Assembly: GCA_964584755.1 (NCBI GenBank)
Contig: CAZPAV010000023.1
Span: 1 to 42,174, forward strand
Length of the DNA stretch: 42,174 nucleotides
Source: CAZPAV01 sp964584755
GTDB lineage: Bacteria > Actinomycetota > Acidimicrobiia > Spongiisociales > UBA5794
Direction: 5' to 3'
Shown here: one piece after another, positions 7,596 to 15,901 of the stretch
How the letters are laid out: each line of letters begins with the position of its first letter
How positions within the stretch are numbered: position 1 is the stretch's first letter
Program-made: the position numbers and the translations under genes
The notes under the pieces: model-generated
Seen by the model: only the letters and a program-made list of their open reading frames with translations
Database searches by the model: none
Told to the model about the DNA's origin: nothing

Positions 7596-9169
7596 ACAGG
7601 GCGCCCGCTACCGGAGCCACCAGGCGTGTGAGCGATCGCCTGAGGCGCAGCCGCGGTCGTGCGGCGATCCTGGCCGCGCTCGCCTTCATCTTCCTGTCCG
7701 GTCTGTTCTCCATGGACGCCGGTGACTGGATGATCACGGTCCTGCGGGGCCTGGCGGTCGGGGCCGTCACGTTCCTCGTCGCCTCCGGCCTGAGCCTCAT
7801 CTTCGGGCTCATGGACGTCCTGAACCTCGCCCACGGGGAACTCTTCATGCTCGGGGCGTACATCGGGTGGACGGTCTACGTCCGCCCCGACACCTTCATC
7901 GACGTGCTCTTCCCGCTCGGTCTCGTCGTCTCCGTCGTCCTCGCCGCCCCGCTGATCGACCGGTTCTCTCGCCGGATCCGAATCGAGGGAACGGCACGGG
8001 CCCTGGTCGCGGTCGGCGCCGCTGTCGTCGGCCTGGCGACGGCGGTGTGGGCGCTGACCCGCTTCCCCCTGTCGATCTGGCATCTCGAGAACTTCGCCGA
8101 CACCCCGGTGTCGAACTCCCTGGCACTCGACGGCGGCATCCAGACGGTACCGGCACCGGCGAGGTTCGCCGGCTCGGCACTCCTCCCGATCGTCGTCCTC
8201 CTCATCGGGGTCGCCCTCGTGGTCTTGGCGTTCTCGCTGACCAGCCGGACCCGACCCTCACCGGCGCCGATCACCTGGCGTCGGATGGCTCCCGCCCCGA
8301 CCGTCGCCGTCGTCGCCTTCGCCTCGTACGCGCTCAACGACCGGGTCACCGAGTGGCTGTACACCCTCGGGACGAACCCGCGGTTCCTCCTCGCCGTGGC
8401 CGTCGCGTCGGTCGGCGGCTTCGCCCTGGGAGCCGCCATCGAGGTCGCGTTGATCCGACCGTTGTACGACCGCCCGATCTACCAGCTCATGATCACCCTC
8501 GGTCTGGGTTTCATCGTCATCGAGTCGGTGCGCGTCGTGTGGGGACGGCCGGGTTTCACGATGCCGAAACCCGCCCTGTCGAACGGCTCCGGCGTGGGCT
8601 GCCCCGGTGAGGGCCTCGCCGGCATGTTCTCGGGCTGCTCGACGGTCAAGATCCTCGATACCCGAATCCGGACCTACAACGAGGTGTTCGTCGTCGCCGT
8701 CGGCCTCGTCGTGTTGATCGCCGTCACGTTGCTGCTCCGGAAGACCCGCATCGGGATGATCATCCGCGCCGGTGTCGAGGATCGGGAGATGGTCGAGGCG
8801 CTCGGCGTGAACGTCAGGCGGGTCTTCACGCTCGTGTTCGGCGTCGGCGTCGGCCTGGCCGCCTTCGGCGGCATCATCGCGGCACCGGCCATCGGCCTCA
8901 GCGTCGACATGGGAGCGAAGATGCTCCTCCTCGCGCTCATCGCGATGGCCATCGGTGGTCTCACCTCGTTCCCCGGAGCCGCGGCGGGTGCGGTGCTGAT
9001 CGGACTCCTCCAGCAGTTCGTGATCAAGGCAGGGTCGACGGGCATCCCGCTCCCATGGCTCGATCGGCCCTTCAAGCCCTCCCCGTCGCTCGTTCCCGTC
9101 TCGGGCATCCTCTTGATGATCGTTGTCCTGCTCGTCGTGCCTCGAGGCCTGTTCGGGAGGGAGGAGTGA
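7592..9169 (+). CDS. ABC transporter permease, LivH type, with an unusual internal insertion
   Basis: This 525-residue membrane protein is far longer than ordinary LivH permeases (about 290-310). The N-terminal LivH block (GLAVGAVTFLVASGLSLIFG, then NLAHGELFMLGAYIG) and the C-terminal half from about residue 270 (AAIEVALIRPLYDRPIYQL onward, including the GVEDREMVEALGV coupling segment) are recognisable. Between them, roughly residues 105-265, lies extra sequence with about three more hydrophobic segments and a polar stretch rich in Arg and Pro. No frameshift is needed, and the start (ATGA overlap) and stop are well placed, so the insertion is part of the protein. It may add membrane helices or bind an accessory subunit. 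Confidence 0.85.
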   Translation: MNRAPATGATRRVSDRLRRSRGRAAILAALAFIFLSGLFSMDAGDWMITVLRGLAVGAVTFLVASGLSLIFGLMDVLNLAHGELFMLGAYIGWTVYVRPDTFIDVLFPLGLVVSVVLAAPLIDRFSRRIRIEGTARALVAVGAAVVGLATAVWALTRFPLSIWHLENFADTPVSNSLALDGGIQTVPAPARFAGSALLPIVVLLIGVALVVLAFSLTSRTRPSPAPITWRRMAPAPTVAVVAFASYALNDRVTEWLYTLGTNPRFLLAVAVASVGGFALGAAIEVALIRPLYDRPIYQLMITLGLGFIVIESVRVVWGRPGFTMPKPALSNGSGVGCPGEGLAGMFSGCSTVKILDTRIRTYNEVFVVAVGLVVLIAVTLLLRKTRIGMIIRAGVEDREMVEALGVNVRRVFTLVFGVGVGLAAFGGIIAAPAIGLSVDMGAKMLLLALIAMAIGGLTSFPGAAAGAVLIGLLQQFVIKAGSTGIPLPWLDRPFKPSPSLVPVSGILLMIVVLLVVPRGLFGREE

Positions 9170-10236
9170 GGGTCTCCCTCGCCGCTCCGGTGCGTCCCCG
9201 GCGACGCCGCATGCTGTACGTCGTGGTCGTCCTCGTCGTCGCCTTCCCGTTCGTCGTCGCCGTGCTCGACGGTCAGTCTCCGGGCGCGGTCCTCGCCGGT
9301 GAGGCCGGGAACGCCAAGTTCCTCCAAGGGCTCGCCATCGAGGTGTTCATCCTCGCCCTGTACGCGTTGAGCTACGACCTCGTCCTCGGGATCACGGGCC
9401 TGTTGTCCTTCGGGCACGCCATGTTCTTCGCCATGGGCGCCTACGGGGCGGGCATCCTCGTGAAGTCGTTCGGTTGGCCCCTCTGGGCGGCGGGTCTCGG
9501 CGTCGTAGTACTCGCCATCCTCCAGGCGCTCCTCTTCGCCGTGGTACTGCCCAGGGTCAAGGGCATCGCCTTCGCCCTTGTCACCCTGGGGCTGTCCTCG
9601 GTGTTCTTCATCGTCGTCCGGTCCTCGGAGTTCGCGGCATACACCGGAGCCGACGTCGGACTCCAGGGGGTGCCGATCCCCGGCTGGATCGACACCAACG
9701 CCCACCGGTTCAGGATGTACCTCCTCGCCTTCACCGTGCTGCTGGTCGCCTACGTCGTCTACCGGCGGATCCTCGAATCGCCCACCGGCGCCGTACTCCT
9801 CGCCGTCCGGGAGAACGAGAGCAGGGCCGTCGGCCTCGGCTACAACACCTTCTGGTTCAAGCTGTTCGCCCTGACCGTCTCGTCACTCGCGGCGTCGGCC
9901 GCCGGGATGCTGTGGATGATGCAGCAGCCCATCGTGACCCCGGCGGTGGCGGGACTCGGCTGGACCGTCGCCGCGCTGCTGATGATCCTCATCGGCGGCA
10001 TGGGAACCCTCACCGGCGCCATCATCGGCGCCGCCACGTTCCGGCTGCTCAGCTTCTACCTCGACAAGTTCTTCGGCGGCGCCTCATCGGTCGTCCTCGG
10101 GGTCGTCTACGTCGTGCTCGTGCTGTACCTGCCCTTCGGCATCGTCGGGACATGGCGTGCGAAGGCGATCCGGCGCGGCGCGGGGCTCGAGCGCCTGCGT
10201 CGCCTCGTCACATCGAGCGGAGAGGAAGGCGGATGA
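9166..10236 (+). CDS. ABC transporter permease, LivM type
   Basis: This 356-residue permease has about nine hydrophobic segments and the LivM marks: LALYALSYDLVLGITGLLSFGHAMFFAMGAY in the first half and VRENESRAVGLGYNTFWFKL as the ATPase-coupling loop. It forms the channel with the LivH-type partner. The GTG at 9166 lies in the previous stop (GTGA); the frame back to 9055 belongs to the LivH gene. Its stop overlaps the KASIII-like ATG. The Arg-rich start places the N-terminus inside the cell. Confidence 0.88.
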   Translation: MRVSLAAPVRPRRRRMLYVVVVLVVAFPFVVAVLDGQSPGAVLAGEAGNAKFLQGLAIEVFILALYALSYDLVLGITGLLSFGHAMFFAMGAYGAGILVKSFGWPLWAAGLGVVVLAILQALLFAVVLPRVKGIAFALVTLGLSSVFFIVVRSSEFAAYTGADVGLQGVPIPGWIDTNAHRFRMYLLAFTVLLVAYVVYRRILESPTGAVLLAVRENESRAVGLGYNTFWFKLFALTVSSLAASAAGMLWMMQQPIVTPAVAGLGWTVAALLMILIGGMGTLTGAIIGAATFRLLSFYLDKFFGGASSVVLGVVYVVLVLYLPFGIVGTWRAKAIRRGAGLERLRRLVTSSGEEGG

Positions 10237-11228
10237 GCGTTCGCCTCGTCTCCCTCGGCACGTACTCCCCGGAACGGTGGATGCCCGCCGCCGAGATCGC
10301 GGAGCGGTCCGGCATCCCCGAGGACGTCATCGTCGAGAAGTTCGGACTCGACGGCAAGCACATCGCCGGCCCCGACGACCACGTCTCGACGATGTCGGCT
10401 GCCGCAGGTCTCCAAGCGATCGAGCGGGCGGGCATCACCGCACGGGACGTCGAGGTCGTCGCCTACTTCGGGTCGCTCGCCAAGGACTACCAGGTGTGGT
10501 CCGCCGCCCCCAAGGTGATCGACCTCATCGGCGCCGCCAACGCCTGGGCGCTCGAGATGGGGAACGTCTCGTGCGGCGGGCCGGTCGCCATCGGCGCCGT
10601 GTCGTCCATGCTCGCCGGTGATCCGAACATCGCCAACGTGCTCCTCGTGGGAGGATGCCGCGAGTCGCACCTTCTCGACTACTCGAACCGGCGGTCGCGG
10701 TTCATGTTCAACTTCGGCGACGGCGCCGCCGCCGCGCTGCTCTCCACGACGCTCCCCGGCCATGAGGTCCTGTCCTACCGGGTCATCACCGACGGGCAGT
10801 TCGCCGACGACGTCGCCGTCTACGCCGGCGGCACCCGGTTGCCGGCATCGCACGAGACCGTCGACCAGCACCGGCACTACTTCGACGTGCGCGACCCTGC
10901 CTCGATGAAGGCGCGGCTCGACCGTGTCTCGGGACCCAACTTCGTCCGCGTCGCCAGCGAGGCATGTGAACGGGCCGGCATCGCCATGTCCGACATCGCA
11001 CTGTTGCCGATCCTGCACACGAAACGATCCATCCACGAGTGGATCGTCGACGAGCTCGGCATTCCCAGGGAGCGGGCGGTCTATCTGAGGCGGCACGGCC
11101 ACATGTCTGGGCTCGACACCCTCGTCGGTCTCGATCAACGTCAGGACGAGCTCCATGCAGGCGACCACGTCCTGCTGCTCACGGCCGGTACCGGGTATAC
11201 GTGGGCGGCCACGGTGATCCGATGGTGA
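10233..11228 (+). CDS. ketoacyl synthase III / HMG-CoA-synthase-like thiolase-fold enzyme
   Basis: This 331-residue protein has the thiolase fold of FabH-type enzymes. The likely acyl-accepting Cys114 lies in NVSCGG, and later His-containing segments are LHTKRSIHEW and RRHGHMSGLD, where family members place the His and Asn of the active site. The last motif carries His rather than the usual Asn. The final block ends LLLTAGTGYTWAA, the FabH-type glycine loop. The gene is sandwiched between an importer and an acyl-CoA ligase with 4-bp and near-overlap junctions, so it is not part of a fatty-acid synthesis cluster. It may condense or transfer the acyl group of the imported substrate. The reaction is unknown. 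Confidence 0.75.
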   Translation: MSVRLVSLGTYSPERWMPAAEIAERSGIPEDVIVEKFGLDGKHIAGPDDHVSTMSAAAGLQAIERAGITARDVEVVAYFGSLAKDYQVWSAAPKVIDLIGAANAWALEMGNVSCGGPVAIGAVSSMLAGDPNIANVLLVGGCRESHLLDYSNRRSRFMFNFGDGAAAALLSTTLPGHEVLSYRVITDGQFADDVAVYAGGTRLPASHETVDQHRHYFDVRDPASMKARLDRVSGPNFVRVASEACERAGIAMSDIALLPILHTKRSIHEWIVDELGIPRERAVYLRRHGHMSGLDTLVGLDQRQDELHAGDHVLLLTAGTGYTWAATVIRW

Positions 11229-11362
11229 GGCGAACCCGACCACCCTGGTCGCCGGAGCCTGGACCGATGAGGATCCGCGAGACCCCTCTCACCGCGTTCT
11301 GTGGCCACGACGTCGCGGACGCCCCCCGGGCGATCCGCTCGTTCATCCTGGAGGCGACATGA
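11222..11362 (+). CDS. small open frame bridging two coupled genes (46 residues), hypothetical
   Basis: An ATG at 11222 lies inside the end of the KASIII-like gene, and the TGA at 11360-11362 lies inside the ATG of the acyl-CoA ligase (ATGA), so this frame exactly fills the 130-bp gap. The protein is basic at its N-terminus and contains a second Met (residue 16) from which RIRETPLTAFCGH continues. No family is recognised. Neat tiling favours translation, at least as a coupling leader, but the size and lack of homology leave it uncertain. Confidence 0.35.
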   Translation: MVRRTRPPWSPEPGPMRIRETPLTAFCGHDVADAPRAIRSFILEAT

Positions 11363-12861
11363 CACACCGTCCCGTGCAAGCGTTCGACTGGATCGCCCGC
11401 CACGCCGACGTGCGACCAGAGAAGGTCGCACTGGTTGACGACGGCCGGGACCTCTCCCTCACCTACGGGAAGCTCGACGACCAGGTTGCTCGCCTCGCCT
11501 CGTGGATGGTGTCCGTCGGGGTCGAGCGCGGCGACCGGGTCGCGTTCCTCTCGGAGAACACGACGGACGTCTTCGAGGCGCTGTTCGCCTGCGAACGGGT
11601 CGGGGCGATCCTCGTCCCCCTCAACTGGCGTCTCGCCGTGCCCGAGCTCGAGTTCATCGTCGCGGATTGCACGCCCAGGGTGCTGATCTACGAGGAGCAG
11701 TTCACCGAGGCCGCCGATCGTCTCGACACCCCGGTGAAGCTCCCGCTCGGTGACCCGTTCGAGGACGCCAAGCGGTCGGCCGATCCTGCCGCGGCGCCGA
11801 GGCTCGAGTCGACCCACGACGATCCCCTCGCGATTCTCTACACCTCGGGGACGACCGGTCACCCCAAGGGCGCGATCGAGACGATCGGAATGTTCTTCTG
11901 GAACGCGGTCAACATCGGGACCGAGGTGGAGCTGACGAGATCATCGGTCGGGCTCAACGTCCTCCCCACGTTCCACACCGGCGGGCTGAACCTGTACACC
12001 ACGCCACTGCTGCATCTCGGCGGCACCGCGGTGAACCTTCGCGAGTTCGACCCCGACGTCATGTTGCGGTGGCTCACGTCCGGCGACATCACGCACTTCT
12101 TCGGTGTCCCCTCCGTCTACCAGTTCCTCGCCGAACACCCCGGATGGGGAGAGGCCGACCTGAGCGGCGTTCGGTCGTGGGCTTGTGGCGGATCGGCGAT
12201 GCCGGTGGCGCTGCTCGAACGGTACGCCGAGCGCGGAATCGTCATCCGGCAGGGCATGGGCCTCACCGAGACGAGTCCCACGTTGTTCCTCACCGACGCC
12301 GACCATGCCTTGTCGAAGGCCGGATCCGTCGGGAAGCCCGCCATGCACACCGAGTTCCGGATCGTCGACGAGCACGGCGCCGACGTCGCGCCGGGCCAGA
12401 TCGGAGAGCTCTGGGCACGGGGTCCGAACGTCACGCCGGGCTATTGGAACCGGCCCGAAGCGAACGAGGTGGCCTTCACCGACGGTTGGCTCCACACGGG
12501 CGACGCGGCACGTGTCGACGAGGACGGCTACGTCTACATCGTCGACCGCTGGAAGGACATGTACATCTCCGGCGGCGAGAACGTGTACCCGGCCGAGGTG
12601 GAGCAGGTGCTGTTCCGCCATCGGAACGTCCTCGACGTGGCGGTCGTGGGCGTGCCCGACGAGCGGTGGGGAGAGGCGGGGGTCGCGGTGGTCGTGCCGC
12701 GTGACCCGGCCACGTTCGATGCCACCGAGCTCCTCGCGTTCCTCGAAGGAAGGTTGGCCAGGTACAAGCATCCCAAGCGGGTGATCGTCGTCGACGAGCT
12801 GCCGCGGAACGCCGCCGGCAAGGTCCTCAAGCGCCAACTCCGCCGGACGCTGTCGCGCTGA
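11359..12861 (+). CDS. AMP-dependent acyl-CoA ligase
   Basis: This 500-residue ANL-superfamily enzyme activates a carboxylic acid through an acyl-AMP to the CoA thioester. Motifs are the P-loop ILYTSGTTGHPKG (about 155-167), GMGLTETSP (A5), GWLHTGDAARVDEDGYVYIVDR (A7/A8) with hinge, SGGENVYPAEVE, and the C-terminal catalytic Lys in NAAGKVLKR (A10). The ATG at 11359 has a GGAGGC ribosome binding site. It is the last gene before a hairpin at 12906-12942 and closes the TetR-led operon, so it probably activates the imported acid. Chain length or ring preference cannot be read from the sequence. Confidence 0.9.
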   Translation: MTHRPVQAFDWIARHADVRPEKVALVDDGRDLSLTYGKLDDQVARLASWMVSVGVERGDRVAFLSENTTDVFEALFACERVGAILVPLNWRLAVPELEFIVADCTPRVLIYEEQFTEAADRLDTPVKLPLGDPFEDAKRSADPAAAPRLESTHDDPLAILYTSGTTGHPKGAIETIGMFFWNAVNIGTEVELTRSSVGLNVLPTFHTGGLNLYTTPLLHLGGTAVNLREFDPDVMLRWLTSGDITHFFGVPSVYQFLAEHPGWGEADLSGVRSWACGGSAMPVALLERYAERGIVIRQGMGLTETSPTLFLTDADHALSKAGSVGKPAMHTEFRIVDEHGADVAPGQIGELWARGPNVTPGYWNRPEANEVAFTDGWLHTGDAARVDEDGYVYIVDRWKDMYISGGENVYPAEVEQVLFRHRNVLDVAVVGVPDERWGEAGVAVVVPRDPATFDATELLAFLEGRLARYKHPKRVIVVDELPRNAAGKVLKRQLRRTLSR

Positions 12862-12905
12862 CGGGGCCCTTCGGGTTCGTACCCCGGTCCAGGCCATCTC
12901 GATGC

Positions 12906-12942
12906 GGGAGGGACCCCCGGTTCACGTCGTGTCCTCCCTCCC
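12906..12942 (+). terminator. likely terminator after the TetR-led operon
   Basis: GGGAGGGAC (12906-12914) faces GTCCTCCCTCCC (12931-12942), a GC-rich imperfect stem 45 bp after the ligase stop. There is no T run, as is common in high-GC actinobacteria. Confidence 0.4.
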
Positions 12943-13095
12943 CGCCGTGAGGGTTCCGGTCCTATGCTTCGAGGTACGTTCGACGAGCCCATGATGGCGG
13001 CCACCACGGGCTCGCCGCCGCATCGACGGCGGCGCAGGCGAAGGCTGCCGGCAGGTGCGGCAACCTTCGGCGGCGAAGGAAAGCGAGGGCGCACC

Positions 13096-14682
13096 ATGAA
13101 CCGGCTCGGCTACAACCTCATCCATCGTTTCAACCTCGGCGACGTGTTGCGACGGAGCGCCGCCCGCCATCCTGATCGTCTGGCGCTGACGTTGGGCGAG
13201 CGAACGGTCACCTACCGGGAGCTCGACGAGCTGAGCAATCGGTTCGCCCGCGCCTTGGCGGAGGCCGGGGTGGGACGCGGCGACGCCGTGGGCTTCCTGG
13301 CCCCCAACTCCGTCGAGTACGTCGCCGCCTTCTTCGGTTGTCCGCGCATCGGCGCGGCACTGGTGCCGATCAACGTGATGTACACCGACGAGGACATCGA
13401 CTACGTGCTCGGCAAGACCCATGTCGAGGCGCTCGTGGTGGATCCGTCCCTGCTGAGTCGGCTCGACCTCGAAGGGGACGCCGTTCGCGCCGTGACGACG
13501 CGCTTCGTGTTGGGCGAGGAGCCGCCGGCGCCGACGTTCCGGTCGTTGGCCGCGGCGATGGCGGAGGCGTCGGCCGAACCCGTCGAGGTGTACGTGGACA
13601 GCGAGGACGCCGCCACGATCATCTTCACGAGCGGCACCACGGCCCGGCCCAAGGGCGTGGTCAACACGAACCTGAACTGGTACGCCGCGCTGATCTCGGC
13701 GGTGGCGGATCTGGGCGTCGGGCGCAGGAACAAGATGCTCCTGGCGCTGCCGCTGTTCCACTCCGGCGGGCTGTACTTGACGTTCGGCACCATCGCCGTC
13801 GGCGCCTCGGGTGTGGTGCTCCCGGCGATCGACGGGGGGTTGATGCTCGAGGCGATGGCCGCCAAGAAGGTCGACTACGTCGCCCTGCCCGCCACGGCCT
13901 GGGTGGGTCTGCTGCGGGCACCGGGCATCGAGGCGATCGACTTCTCGCATCTGCGGACGATGCTCGTGTTCCAGTACCTGCCGACCCCGGTGTTCAACAA
14001 GTGGCGCGAGCTGGCCCCGAACGCCGAATGGATCAACTACTGGGGGCAGACCGAGATGATCCCGCTGGGATCGTCGACACCGTCGGAGGACATCGAGCGG
14101 AAGCTGGCCGCTCCCAATCCCATCGGCCTGCCGCACATCCCCCTCGAGGTGCGGGTGGTCGACGACGACATGAAGGAGCTGGCCCCCGGGGAGGTGGGTG
14201 AGCTGGTGGCACGCGGTCCCAGCGTGACGCCGGGGTATTTCGAGGACGACGAGGCCAACGAGGCGTTGTTCCGTGGCGGCTGGCATCACACCGGCGACAT
14301 GGCCTACCGGGACGAGGAGGGGTACCTGTACTTCGTCGACCGCAAGAAGGACATGATCAAGAGCGGCGGCGAGAACGTGGCCAGCCAGGAAGTGGAGGAG
14401 GCGATCGCCCAGCTCGACGGGGTGTCGGAGGTGGCGGTCGTGGGCCTGTCGGATCCCTACTGGATCGAGAAGGTCGTCGCCGCCGTCGTGCCCGCCGCCG
14501 GTGCCGCCCTGACGGAGGAGCAGGTGATCGCCTTCGCCCGGGAGCGCCTCGCCGGCTTCAAGGTGCCCAAGCAGGTCCTCATCATGGATGAGCTGCCGAA
14601 GAACCCCACCGGCAAGATCCTCAAGCGGGTTCTCCGTGAGCAGTTGGAGGAACGGCAGAAGGCCGACGCCGGGGACGGATGA
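13096..14682 (+). CDS. second AMP-dependent acyl-CoA ligase
   Basis: This 528-residue ANL enzyme is different from its upstream neighbour. Motifs are TIIFTSGTTARPKGVVNTN, YWGQTEM in place of the usual GxTE context, GWHHTGDMAYRDEEGYLYFVDRKKDMIKSGGEN, and Lys in NPTGKILKR near the C-terminus. The ATG at 13096 follows GAAGGAAAG. It stands 234 bp after the first ligase and beyond a hairpin, so it probably has its own promoter (a TATGCT box at 12963-12968 is a weak candidate). Having two ligases side by side suggests either two substrates or two steps of one route. It ends before a strong hairpin at 14709-14750. Confidence 0.9.
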   Translation: MNRLGYNLIHRFNLGDVLRRSAARHPDRLALTLGERTVTYRELDELSNRFARALAEAGVGRGDAVGFLAPNSVEYVAAFFGCPRIGAALVPINVMYTDEDIDYVLGKTHVEALVVDPSLLSRLDLEGDAVRAVTTRFVLGEEPPAPTFRSLAAAMAEASAEPVEVYVDSEDAATIIFTSGTTARPKGVVNTNLNWYAALISAVADLGVGRRNKMLLALPLFHSGGLYLTFGTIAVGASGVVLPAIDGGLMLEAMAAKKVDYVALPATAWVGLLRAPGIEAIDFSHLRTMLVFQYLPTPVFNKWRELAPNAEWINYWGQTEMIPLGSSTPSEDIERKLAAPNPIGLPHIPLEVRVVDDDMKELAPGEVGELVARGPSVTPGYFEDDEANEALFRGGWHHTGDMAYRDEEGYLYFVDRKKDMIKSGGENVASQEVEEAIAQLDGVSEVAVVGLSDPYWIEKVVAAVVPAAGAALTEEQVIAFARERLAGFKVPKQVLIMDELPKNPTGKILKRVLREQLEERQKADAGDG

Positions 14683-14708
14683 GCCCTGCTGCCGCCGTCG
14701 GGGCGAGA

Positions 14709-14750
14709 CTCCCCCGGCGCCGGAGCGGAACGTCGCGCGCGCCGGGGGAG
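14709..14750 (+). terminator. hairpin terminator after the second ligase
   Basis: CTCCCCCGGCGC (14709-14720) pairs perfectly with GCGCCGGGGGAG (14739-14750) across an 18-nt loop, 27 bp after the ligase stop. No T run follows. Confidence 0.55.
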
Positions 14751-14802
14751 GAGAGTGACACACCGGACGTGATGGAGCTGCTACCGACGGAACGTCGCGC
14801 GC
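14726..14802. repeat. 15-bp direct repeat, two copies
   Basis: CGGAACGTCGCGCGC occurs at 14726-14740, within the loop and right arm of the terminator hairpin, and again at 14788-14802. No role is evident. Confidence 0.6.
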
Positions 14803-14881
14803 CGACCGGCTGGCAACGGGTCCGTGGGCCCGGCCGGCAGGCACGCCCACCGTCCTTCCGTCGTTCCCGAACCCGCCGCCG

Positions 14882-15901
14882 TCAGTCGATGGGCTCCAAG
14901 CGCACCTGGCGGATGGTTGCGTCTCCGACCGTCCGGACCGAACCGTTCTCCAACACTTCGGTCTCGTCGACGCGCAGCTCGACGATCACCGCGCCGCCGC
15001 TGTCCTCGGCGGGGAAGGCGTACCCGGCGCCCCGGTCGGCGATCTCGGTCCAGTCGACCAGATCGGTCGACCACAAGGCCCGCGAGGTTCCCGGTACGGC
15101 GTCAGGTGTCGATGCCACGGCGAGATACCCGCCCTGCCATTCGATCAGATCCCCGACCGTCTCCGGGAGCAGGGCGACCTTCCAGCGGGCCCCATCTCCG
15201 CTCCTGAAGATCAACGTCCCCGCGGCACCGGGTTCGGAGCCTGCGGCACGTTGCGCCGGCTGCCAAGCGACGAACCCGTCCTCGGTCGCCAGGATATGCT
15301 CGACCCTATCGGCCATGCGATAGGCCCCTGGTCCTTCTCCTATGGTCACGTCGGCGGGGAGGTCCAGCTTGGCAGGGATCCAGGCGCCCCCGTCCGAGTA
15401 CCAGATGCCGGCCGCTCGGTCGACGTTGCCGCCGACGATCACCACGCGACCGTCCTCGAGGGCCGCGTCGGGAATGAAGTCGGGGAGCTCGTCGTAGTGC
15501 CTCCCGGTGGAGGCCAGGAGCTCACGTACCGGCTGCGGGGCCCACGGATCGGCCGCCGTGGGCGCAGGCCGTCGCTGCAGGCGCTCCCCCGCACCGACCT
15601 CGGTGACGGTCACCCGGGGAACGCCCGCGGCTGCGGTGGATCGTGCCACCACGGCATCGTTGCTCGCCAGGTCCGACTCCGCGGCTCCTCGATCGTTCCA
15701 TCTCCCGAAGCAGGCGAGTGGCGCCGCCAGCAGGAGGACGGCGAAGAACGCCGCTACCACGGGCCATCCCCCCGATCGGAGCCATCCCTGTGGGGCGACC
15801 TTCCGAGGTGGCATCGGGGCGATTCGAGCCTCGCCGATGTCGGGAATTCGGTCCGCCTCATGACGGAGCGTCCGAGTGATCCGCTGCTTGAGGGTCCTCA
15901 T
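14882..15901 (-). CDS. membrane-anchored Asp-box protein, probable anti-sigma partner
   Basis: This 339-residue protein has a basic cytoplasmic N-terminus (about 1-45), one membrane helix (about 46-65, WPVVAAFFAVLLLAAPLAC) and a large outside domain. That domain carries repeats of the Asp-box kind, S-x-D/G-x-x-x-W: YSDGGAWIPA, RSGDGARWKVA and STDLVDWTEIA, as in beta-propeller proteins. Its ATG overlaps the sigma-factor stop (ATGA), so it is coupled behind an ECF sigma gene, the usual position of an anti-sigma factor. No zinc-binding anti-sigma motif is seen, so the sigma-binding role rests on position and topology. An extracellular propeller would make it a surface sensor. Confidence 0.65.
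   Translation of the reverse strand: MRTLKQRITRTLRHEADRIPDIGEARIAPMPPRKVAPQGWLRSGGWPVVAAFFAVLLLAAPLACFGRWNDRGAAESDLASNDAVVARSTAAAGVPRVTVTEVGAGERLQRRPAPTAADPWAPQPVRELLASTGRHYDELPDFIPDAALEDGRVVIVGGNVDRAAGIWYSDGGAWIPAKLDLPADVTIGEGPGAYRMADRVEHILATEDGFVAWQPAQRAAGSEPGAAGTLIFRSGDGARWKVALLPETVGDLIEWQGGYLAVASTPDAVPGTSRALWSTDLVDWTEIADRGAGYAFPAEDSGGAVIVELRVDETEVLENGSVRTVGDATIRQVRLEPID

Noticed and set aside
12922..14850. 642-residue antisense frame opposite the second acyl-CoA ligase
   Set aside because: Composition is His/Gly/Val/Arg biased, typical of the shadow of a high-GC gene. The plus-strand ligase has all motifs.
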